A DNA stretch of 60,618 nt from Adonisia turfae CCMR0081 (lineage in GTDB: Bacteria > Cyanobacteriota > Cyanobacteriia > Phormidesmidales > Phormidesmidaceae), in the NCBI RefSeq assembly GCF_011009555.1, contig NZ_QXHD01000004.1, positions 2,910,776 through 2,971,393 on the forward strand. The letters are read 5' to 3'. How positions within the stretch are numbered: the stretch's first letter is position 1; every line of letters begins with the position of its first letter. A program made the position numbers and the translations under genes. The notes beneath the pieces are model-generated. The model ran no database searches and was not told where the DNA came from. It saw only the letters and a list, made by a program, of their open reading frames with translations. Positions 54,155 through 60,618 of the stretch are shown piece after piece.

Positions 54155-55135
54155 ATGTCTGAAATTTCGTCTATATCTCAAGATCCGTCCCCTACAACTA
54201 CACCGTCTCTCGTGGTAGAAACCCGAGGATTAACAAAACAGTTTGATCGGCATGCAGCTGTTAATAACGTTGATCTCGCCATCGCAGCTGGCGAAGTTTA
54301 CGGGCTGATTGGCCCCAACGGTGCCGGTAAAACCACATTGATTCGTTTGCTGGCTACGGCAGAGGAACCGACCACCGGAGAAATTCTAATTGGTGGAACC
54401 CCCCTCAAGCGGGGCCATCCCAATGCCCAGATTAAGCATCAGTTAGGGTTACTCCCTGACGATTTCCCCCTCTATGACGACCTCACCGTTGACGAGTACC
54501 TACAATACTTTGGCCAACTATACTATCTTCAAGGAACTAACCTGAAGCAGCGGATCACCGATGTACTGGCGTTAGTAAGTTTAGAAAACAAACGCCATGG
54601 GCTAATCAGTAAGCTGTCGCGAGGCATGAAACAACGCCTCAGTTTAGCCCGCACTGTGCTACATAAACCCACCCTCTTACTTTTAGATGAACCCGTTTCT
54701 GGCTTGGACCCCATCGCCCGCATTGAGTATCGTCAAACCATTAAAACTCTTCAAAAACAGGGGATGACCATTTTAATTTCATCCCATATCCTCAGTGATC
54801 TAGAAGACTTTTGTACTGCCATTGGCATTATGGAGCAGGGCCGACTGGTTCAAAGCGGTCAATTGCATACCTTATATGAACCTGCCACACAACAGCTGCT
54901 GATTTCTGTAGTTGAAAATATTGATGGGCTTGCTCGCTATTTAGAGAATCAAACTATCCCCGTAAAACAATTAGAAGATAATCAGCTAGCCATTCAATTT
55001 ACCGAAGATGTCCAAGCCGCTGCTAATCTGTTGCGGCAGTTAGTTTCCGAAGGCTTTGCCATTACGGAGTTCTATCAGACCCAAGAGACCCTGGAAGATA
55101 TTTTTATTCGCTCCGGCTATCAACGTACGGCTTAA
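54155..55135 (+). CDS. ABC transporter ATP-binding protein (CcmA-type exporter)
   Basis: 326 aa. Nucleotide-binding domain: Walker A GPNGAGKTT, Q-loop LGLLPDDFPL, signature LSRGMKQRLSLA (slightly off LSGGQ), Walker B LLLLDEP and switch His in ISSHILSDLE. An extra C-terminal roughly 90-residue domain, as in CcmA/NatA-type exporters. Followed after 59 nt by the permease gene; together they form a complete simple ABC exporter. Cargo unknown. Confidence 0.94.
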   Translation: MSEISSISQDPSPTTTPSLVVETRGLTKQFDRHAAVNNVDLAIAAGEVYGLIGPNGAGKTTLIRLLATAEEPTTGEILIGGTPLKRGHPNAQIKHQLGLLPDDFPLYDDLTVDEYLQYFGQLYYLQGTNLKQRITDVLALVSLENKRHGLISKLSRGMKQRLSLARTVLHKPTLLLLDEPVSGLDPIARIEYRQTIKTLQKQGMTILISSHILSDLEDFCTAIGIMEQGRLVQSGQLHTLYEPATQQLLISVVENIDGLARYLENQTIPVKQLEDNQLAIQFTEDVQAAANLLRQLVSEGFAITEFYQTQETLEDIFIRSGYQRTA

Positions 55136-55173
55136 GGAAAAAATCGCCCAGATGGTGGGCCGTGCTACACACC

Positions 55174-55194
55174 ATTCCTCATTCCCCATTCCCC
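55174..55194 (+). repeat. Heptad tandem repeat abutting a start codon
   Basis: Three units, ATTCCTC, ATTCCCC and ATTCCCC, run directly into the ATG of the permease gene, leaving no Shine-Dalgarno. Short heptanucleotide arrays of this kind are known from filamentous cyanobacteria. Confidence 0.6.
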
Positions 55195-56697
55195 ATGAAC
55201 TGGATCAATCAAATTGGCATTTGGAACCCTCAATTTTTACGAGAGTGTCGCGGCCATCTTAAACCACGTACGGTAATAGCAACGCTGAGCATATCGGCCA
55301 TATTTCAAATTTTGCTTTGTTTTCTGTTATTTCAACGTAATACAGCAGCCCCTCCATTTCATAACCCATGGCTTGATATTGGGCGCTTTTTTACCTGGGC
55401 AATTCCCTACTTTTTATTTGTCATCGGCGGATACTATATAGTCAGTGACTTGACCCAAGAAGAGAAGAAGGGAACTCTGAATTTTATTCGTCTGAGTCCA
55501 CGACCTGCCCGAGAGATTCTGCTTGGCAAACTCTTGGGGGTCCCTATCGTCCCCTACTTGGTAGTACTCTCGGTTGTTCCTTTACATGTTTACGCTCTGG
55601 CTCAAATATCATCACCAGTCTCTTTCCTTTTGAGCTATTACAGCCTGTTGATTATTTCTACATTTTTATGTCTCAGCCTGGCCCTTTTAGCGGGTATTAC
55701 TGGCAAGCTGCAACCCCAAAAAACATCCATAGCCATAGCCTTTTCCGGCCTTAGCCTAGTTTTGTTTGCGCCCTTTTTTATGTTTTGGAACGCAAACATT
55801 AGCTGGTATACCATCGCTGCACACTCAAGACTGTTCGATGCAAACAATCCCTTGGTATCAACGCAATGGCTATATGTCAACCTGGCTTACAATAGTTTTT
55901 TGGCCTATGGATTTACTCTGGTTAATCTGATTATTGCCATTGGTTTAGTGTGGTGCATGCTAAAACGTCTATTTCATCAACCCAAAACCACATTAATTAG
56001 CAAGCGATTGAGTTATTTGCTAACGGCTTATATCAACATACTGGTCTGGGGATTTCTTCAACATCAGGACGCTGCACAAGGCTGGGATGCATTTCTCGGT
56101 TTTGTAGTGTTGTATGGGGTCAATTTTGGCTTGATATTAACGTTGTTATTGGCCCTGATGCCTCAACGCCAACAGCTATTCGACTGGCTAACTTATCCCA
56201 AAACTAATTTAACTACGCGTCTTTGGGCTGATAAGAGTCCAGCATTCACGGCCATCGGGGTCAATATTCTGATTGCCGGTTTATTGATAGTGCCATCGTG
56301 GCTCCTGGGGGCTGAGTCATTATTATCTCCGCATTTACTAGCAGTACCCTTGAGTATTATTTTGAGCTGGTTAATTTATGCAGCGCTGACCCAAATTATC
56401 TTTACCACCCAGGTACGTAATCCAGCCCTTTGGTCAACAGGCACAATCCTGTTACTGATTATTGTGCCATTGAGCATTTTGTCTATTTTTCAGAAAGGTG
56501 ATTCCCTAAATCCTCTATGGCTGTTATATCGAACATTCTTTGGCAATCTTTCATTTTATGCTGATCTTAACCCCGTATTGTTGATGGCCATTGGTTTAGG
56601 CATAGGTCTCCAAGGAATTGTTTTGGCTGCCCTATTGGTGTTGCTTCGTCACCGTTTGCAGCGGCTCAGATCTTTGATACAGGCCGTAGGGGATTAG
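55195..56697 (+). CDS. ABC transporter permease
   Basis: About 500 aa from ATG 55195; the frame is open from GTG 55162 but that would translate the heptad repeat. About 12 hydrophobic segments, e.g. ISAIFQILLCFLLF, WAIPYFLFVIGGYYIV and LLIISTFLCLSLALLAGI. After the second comes a cytoplasmic loop typical of ABC-2 exporters: DLTQEEKKGTLNFIRLSPRPAREILLGKLLG. Partner of the ATPase just upstream. Substrate unknown. Confidence 0.9.
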   Translation: MNWINQIGIWNPQFLRECRGHLKPRTVIATLSISAIFQILLCFLLFQRNTAAPPFHNPWLDIGRFFTWAIPYFLFVIGGYYIVSDLTQEEKKGTLNFIRLSPRPAREILLGKLLGVPIVPYLVVLSVVPLHVYALAQISSPVSFLLSYYSLLIISTFLCLSLALLAGITGKLQPQKTSIAIAFSGLSLVLFAPFFMFWNANISWYTIAAHSRLFDANNPLVSTQWLYVNLAYNSFLAYGFTLVNLIIAIGLVWCMLKRLFHQPKTTLISKRLSYLLTAYINILVWGFLQHQDAAQGWDAFLGFVVLYGVNFGLILTLLLALMPQRQQLFDWLTYPKTNLTTRLWADKSPAFTAIGVNILIAGLLIVPSWLLGAESLLSPHLLAVPLSIILSWLIYAALTQIIFTTQVRNPALWSTGTILLLIIVPLSILSIFQKGDSLNPLWLLYRTFFGNLSFYADLNPVLLMAIGLGIGLQGIVLAALLVLLRHRLQRLRSLIQAVGD

Positions 56698-56736
56698 GGT
56701 GCGATCTCAATTGAGTCTGGAAACGCTACACTACTC

Positions 56737-56755
56737 GGGTAATTGACAATTACCC
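56737..56755. repeat. 19-bp palindrome in an AATTGACAATTA-type repeat patch
   Basis: GGGTAATTG-A-CAATTACCC (56737-56755) is a perfect palindrome. It continues into the similar words CATTGACAATTATCA and CTATCAATTACCC, filling the space up to the prolyl oligopeptidase start at 56789. Such patches are common next to cyanobacterial genes. Confidence 0.55.
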
Positions 56756-56788
56756 ATTGACAATTATCAACTATCAATTACCCTCCCC

Positions 56789-58849
56789 ATGCCCTTCCAA
56801 TACCCCCAAACCCGCCGCTGTGACCAAACCGACACTTACCACGGCACGGCTGTTGCTGACCCCTATCGTTGGCTCGAAGATCCAAACTCGGATGAGACGA
56901 AGACCTGGGTTGAGGCACAGAATGAGGTTACATTTGGCTATCTGCGTGAGCTACCTGCGGTGGAGCCTCTCAAAAAGCGGCTGACGGAGCTTTGGAACTA
57001 TGAGCGTTACAGTGTGCCATTTAAGCGCGGTGGACGTTATTTTTACTACAAGAATGATGGCCTACAAAACCAGGCAGTGCTTTACACCCAACCATCCCTG
57101 GAAGCTGAGCCGGTTGTGCTGCTCGATCCCAATACCCTATCGACAGATGGCACTGTTGCCCTAGGCAGCATTGCCGTTAGTGAAGATGGTCGTTATCTGG
57201 CTTACAGCCTCTCTAGTTCAGGGTCAGATTGGTTGGAGTGGAAGGTGCGAGATATCAAGACAGGGGAAGATACCGCCGACCATCTACAGTGGAGCAAATT
57301 CTCAGGAGCGCTCTGGAGTCACGACAACCAGGGCTTTTTCTATAGTCGCTATGACGCACCCTTGACAGATTCTCAGTTTGAAGAGGTTAATTATTTCCAA
57401 AAACTCTTCTATCACCGTCTGGGCACTCTTCAGTCAGAAGACACACTGGTCTATGAACGTCCTGATGAAAAAGAATGGGGCTTCCATGGGCGGGTAACCC
57501 ATGATGGACACTACCTGGTTATCTATGTATGGCGAGGCACTGATAGCAAGAACCTGATTTTTTATAAGGATCTTCAAGATCCCAATGGCGAAGTCATAGA
57601 GCTGATTAGCGAATTTGAAGCATCCTATAGATTAATTGACAATGACGGCACTACATTCTGGTTCAAAACTGATTTAAACGCATCCCGTGGTCGTGTCATT
57701 GCCCTTGATCTGACCCAAGGAAATGTCCCCACAGAAATTATTCCCGAGGCAGAAGAGACTTTGGACTCGGTTAGCCTGCTAAACAATCAGTTTGTTGCCA
57801 ACTACCTCAAAGATGCTTACACCACTATTCAAATCTTTGATCTAGCAGGTCACCCCCTCAGAACTGTTGCGCTACCAGGTATTGGCTCCGTAGGTGGATT
57901 TGATGGCAAAAAAGAAGATACGGAAACATTTTACCAATTTTCTAGCTTTACGGTGCCTAGCCGCATCTATCGCTACAACCTGGAAACAGGAGAAAAACGC
58001 CTGTTTCGTGAAGCGGCGGTGGCGTTTGACCCCAATCAATACGAAACACAACAAGTGTTTTACACCAGCAAAGATGGCACCCGCGTGCCCATGTTCATCA
58101 CCCATAAAAAGGGACTAACCCCCAATGGCCAAACGCCTACATTACTCTATGGCTATGGCGGTTTTAATATCCCCCTTAGCCCCAATTTCTCAGTGGGCAA
58201 TCTAGTGTGGCTAGAGATGGGGGGCATCTATGCCGTAGCCAACCTGCGAGGCGGTGGTGAATATGGTAAAACCTGGCACCAGGCAGGTACAAAGCTGACC
58301 AAGCAAAATGTTTTTGATGACTTTATCAGCGCGGCTGAATGGTTAATTGACAACAATTATACTGCATCTGAAAACCTGGCGATTATGGGCCGTAGCAATG
58401 GCGGGCTACTGGTTGGAGCCTGCATGATTCAGCGCCCTGACCTATTTGCAGCGGCACTACCGGCAGTGGGTGTGATGGATATGCTGCGGTTTAACCAGTT
58501 CACCATTGGTTGGGCCTGGGAAAGTGACTATGGATCTCCCCAAGATCCTGAGGAATTTAAGGCACTCTATGCCTATTCGCCACTGCATAATCTAAACTCA
58601 GCCAGCTACCCATCCACACTGATTACCACCGCCGACCATGATGATCGCGTCGTGCCAGCCCACAGCTTTAAGTTTGCCGCTACACTCCAGGCGGTTCACC
58701 AGGGCGACAATCCAGTATTAATCCGCATTGAAACAAAGGCAGGCCATGGAGCTGGTAAACCAACCGCTAAGATCATTGAGGAAGTCGCTGACAAATGGGC
58801 CTTTCTAGTAAAGACCTTAGATGCAGAGGGCAAACATTTGACAGTTTAA
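56789..58849 (+). CDS. Prolyl oligopeptidase (S9A)
   Basis: 686 aa, the family's usual length. It hydrolyses peptides after proline; no signal peptide is visible, so it is probably cytoplasmic. N-terminal cap: TDTYHGTAVADPYRWLEDPNS, a hallmark. Seven-blade beta-propeller about 70-410. Catalytic domain: GGGEYGKTWHQAG, nucleophile Ser at about 536 in GRSNGG, Asp at about 617 in DHDDRV and His at about 653 in AGHGAG. The triad is complete. Own promoter likely in the repeat patch upstream. Confidence 0.95.
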   Translation: MPFQYPQTRRCDQTDTYHGTAVADPYRWLEDPNSDETKTWVEAQNEVTFGYLRELPAVEPLKKRLTELWNYERYSVPFKRGGRYFYYKNDGLQNQAVLYTQPSLEAEPVVLLDPNTLSTDGTVALGSIAVSEDGRYLAYSLSSSGSDWLEWKVRDIKTGEDTADHLQWSKFSGALWSHDNQGFFYSRYDAPLTDSQFEEVNYFQKLFYHRLGTLQSEDTLVYERPDEKEWGFHGRVTHDGHYLVIYVWRGTDSKNLIFYKDLQDPNGEVIELISEFEASYRLIDNDGTTFWFKTDLNASRGRVIALDLTQGNVPTEIIPEAEETLDSVSLLNNQFVANYLKDAYTTIQIFDLAGHPLRTVALPGIGSVGGFDGKKEDTETFYQFSSFTVPSRIYRYNLETGEKRLFREAAVAFDPNQYETQQVFYTSKDGTRVPMFITHKKGLTPNGQTPTLLYGYGGFNIPLSPNFSVGNLVWLEMGGIYAVANLRGGGEYGKTWHQAGTKLTKQNVFDDFISAAEWLIDNNYTASENLAIMGRSNGGLLVGACMIQRPDLFAAALPAVGVMDMLRFNQFTIGWAWESDYGSPQDPEEFKALYAYSPLHNLNSASYPSTLITTADHDDRVVPAHSFKFAATLQAVHQGDNPVLIRIETKAGHGAGKPTAKIIEEVADKWAFLVKTLDAEGKHLTV

Positions 58850-58997
58850 CCTGTTGCGATTTCAGCTGGTGCTAATTTAGGGGATAAATCGAGCTGTGAT
58901 ATTTGCTAATAGCCCAGATTTAAAGGATTAAATCCCTCCGAGGATCAGCAACGCCAATTTCAAATTATGATGCTATCGAGTGGGTGGGACATCGACT

Positions 58998-59948
58998 ATG
59001 TCAGAATTGCAGGCCTTTCTTGAAAAGCTACACCATACCTATGCGGCAATGGAGCAGGGTGAGGTCGCAGCTTATATTCCAGAACTCTCCAAGGCTAACC
59101 CAGACTGGTTTGGCATCAGCGTTGTTACCACCGATGGCCAGGCATTTAATGTCGGGGACACCGAGCAGAAATTTACAATTCAGTCAATTTCTAAACTCTT
59201 CTCCTACGGTCTGGCGTTAGAAGATCATGGTCGAGAGATTTTGTTGAAGAAAGTGGGCGTAGAACCCACGGGTGATCCTTTTAACTCAATGATTCGGTTA
59301 GATGAAGGCTCCCATCGGCCCTATAACCCCATGATCAATGCTGGAGCCATTGCCACCACCAGTCTACTGAAGGGTGATGGCCCCACTGATAAGCTCAACA
59401 GGTTGCTCAAAATGCTTGAACGCTACACCGGGCACGACGTTTTTATTGACATGCCCACATTTATTTCAGAACGGGCTACTGGTCATCGCAATCGCGCCAT
59501 GGCCCACCTGATGCTCAACTTCGGCATGATCGATAAAGATATCGATGCTGCCCTCGATCTGTATTTTCAGCAATGTGCCGTCATGGTCACCTGTCAGGAC
59601 TTAGCCACCATGGCAGCTACACTAGCTAATCACGGCCAAAACCCCATCACCCAAACCCGCGCCGTTAACGAAGACTACGTTCGAGATATCCTCAGCGTTA
59701 TGTACACCTGCGGAATGTATAACCGGGCAGGAGAATGGGCCTATCGAGTTGGTGTGCCTGCAAAAAGTGGTGTTTCCGGTGGTATTTTAGCAGTAATCCC
59801 CGGAAAAGCAGGTATTGCCACGTTTTCTCCCCCCATTGATGACAATGGCAATAGCGTAAGAGGCCTGCGAGTATTTGAAGCCCTATCTAAAAAATACAAC
59901 CTCCACATGTTTGACCTATCCATGGGGCGATGCATATTTTGCATTTAA
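58998..59948 (+). CDS. glsA: Glutaminase A
   Basis: 316 aa from ATG 58998 (GGTGGGA about 9 nt upstream; the frame is open from GTG 58980). Hydrolyses glutamine to glutamate and ammonia in the cytoplasm. A beta-lactamase-like fold with the catalytic Ser63-x-x-Lys66 in [10 protein letters not shown], plus [12 protein letters not shown], the Glu-binding region [16 protein letters not shown] and [12 protein letters not shown] near the end. All key motifs are present. No neighbour suggests its regulation. Confidence 0.94.
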   Translation: MSELQAFLEKLHHTYAAMEQGEVAAYIPELSKANPDWFGISVVTTDGQAFNVGDTEQKFTIQSISKLFSYGLALEDHGREILLKKVGVEPTGDPFNSMIRLDEGSHRPYNPMINAGAIATTSLLKGDGPTDKLNRLLKMLERYTGHDVFIDMPTFISERATGHRNRAMAHLMLNFGMIDKDIDAALDLYFQQCAVMVTCQDLATMAATLANHGQNPITQTRAVNEDYVRDILSVMYTCGMYNRAGEWAYRVGVPAKSGVSGGILAVIPGKAGIATFSPPIDDNGNSVRGLRVFEALSKKYNLHMFDLSMGRCIFCI

Positions 59949-60093
59949 AATTTGTCGCTTACCATACTTAGAAATGTTGTGAACTGATCTATTAGACCGT
60001 AGCTATACAACACTTGGTTAAATTCCTTATAGGTTATGTGAGATATCTGTAGAGACTCTAGGAACAACAACAGCGTAATTGATATATTTTTCC

Positions 60094-60423
60094 ATGGTGG
60101 TCTACCAGGGGAAAATCAAAAAGATGCGGAATAAGTGGAGTAGTACCAAAAAGAGACAAAAGCACTCAACCAAATTAAGAAAGAACAAACATAGAGAATC
60201 TGAAACAACGGCTGTTACCGCCATTGACGATACAACTACAACCGAGGCAGTAGATGAAACAGCAGAAATCATCACTGCCGAAGATGAACCTGAAGCAACA
60301 GCGACTACTGCTGTAGATAGTGAAACTGTCGACGATGAGAACGAAGCTGAAGCAATAGAAATTACTGCTGTCGATGATGAGAACGAAGCTGAGATGGCAT
60401 CTGCTGCTGACGAGTCAGAATAA
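60094..60423 (+). CDS. Small protein with basic head and acidic repeat tail
   Basis: About 109 aa from ATG 60094 (ATG 60124 and TTG 60079 are alternatives). The first 35 residues are strongly basic (KIKKMRNKWSSTKKRQKHS, continuing KLRKNKHRE). The remaining two thirds are almost only Glu, Asp, Ala and Thr. A 23-nt coding unit GTCGA-YGATGAGAACGAAGC is repeated at 60328 and 60370, 14 codons apart. No family recognised; a nucleic-acid- or membrane-associated disordered protein is possible. Confidence 0.5.
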   Translation: MVVYQGKIKKMRNKWSSTKKRQKHSTKLRKNKHRESETTAVTAIDDTTTTEAVDETAEIITAEDEPEATATTAVDSETVDDENEAEAIEITAVDDENEAEMASAADESE

Positions 60424-60477
60424 GGAGTGAATGCGAGTTTTTTGGTAACAAGCATCTAAAATAAGATACTTACTTTG

Positions 60478-60505
60478 ACCCTAGCCATAGTCAGGGTTTC
60501 TTTTT
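60478..60505 (+). terminator. Rho-independent terminator
   Basis: ACCCT (60478-60482) pairs with AGGGT (60493-60497), followed by a T-rich tail TTTCTTTTT (60497-60505). It lies 55 nt after the stop of the acidic-tail gene, ending its transcript. Confidence 0.55.
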
Positions 60506-60618
60506 ACCTGAATATGAATAGTGGGTACTGGTTCCATATAGTGGGATAGCTAAAGAGAATGCTATGGATGCTGTTGAGGGATAATAGCTGCTAGCAAAGT
60601 CCCCAACCTGTGGTGTTA

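Noticed and set aside
1..60618. tRNA, rRNA, CRISPR arrays, intact insertion sequences
   Set aside because: Looked for cloverleaf ends, regularly spaced repeats and transposase motifs in the gaps; none found by eye.

Overview
The window reads as cyanobacterial chromosome, probably from a filamentous, Leptolyngbya-like lineage. The organism call is inference from four things: the palindrome GCGATCGC (HIP1) recurs throughout, there is a PATAN/CheY/CheW/MCP/CheA phototaxis-type locus, short heptad-type repeats sit next to genes, and there are STAND-WD40, leucine-rich-repeat and many multidomain histidine kinase genes. I see no rRNA, tRNA, CRISPR array or intact insertion sequence.

Layout. 0-7.6 kb: the 5' part of a class A penicillin-binding protein (cut by the window edge), coupled tyrS-pyrF, a secreted protein, a family 4 uracil-DNA glycosylase, and an alpha/beta hydrolase divergent from a LysR regulator. 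7.6-14.1 kb: three small minus-strand genes of unknown function, divergent from a 1.3-kilo-residue STAND protein (HTH, NB-ARC, 14 WD40 repeats), then an acyl-CoA-dehydrogenase-like gene. 14.2-24.7 kb: a minus-strand chemotaxis/type IV pilus signalling cluster in the order PATAN-REC, CheY, CheW, MCP, hybrid CheA. It is broken in the middle by an oppositely oriented ABC-type substrate-binding lipoprotein gene and by a decayed second cheY tail. 25-31.2 kb: an MFS transporter, a LuxR-type regulator remnant, a methyltransferase gene split by one in-frame stop, hemD, and an oxidoreductase pair divergent from a TetR regulator with a twice-repeated operator candidate.

31.8-49 kb is dense in two-component genes: a receiver-only regulator, a receiver-ATPase protein without a phosphoacceptor histidine, a decayed hybrid histidine kinase that lies directly upstream of and overlaps that gene, a beta-propeller (Reg_prop) hybrid kinase, two glycosyltransferases, an OmpR regulator, a multi-PAS hybrid kinase and a receiver-kinase. 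Modules at 32.2-34.6 kb (minus) and 42.0-47.6 kb (plus) look like related copies, the former decaying. The glycosyltransferases suggest, without proving, control of surface polysaccharide. 49-60.6 kb: an alpha/beta hydrolase, an 18-repeat LRR protein, larB, an LpxB-like protein, an ABC exporter (ATPase plus permease), prolyl oligopeptidase, glutaminase and a small basic/acidic protein.

The strongest unannotated signals are the gene remnants (cheY tail, LuxR tail, hybrid kinase, TGA-interrupted methyltransferase) and the substituted active sites (an Ala-nucleophile hydrolase and a His-less kinase-like protein). I found no convincing wholly new system. The nearest candidate is the STAND gene with its divergent small-gene operon sharing a repeated CTTATGTGAG motif.
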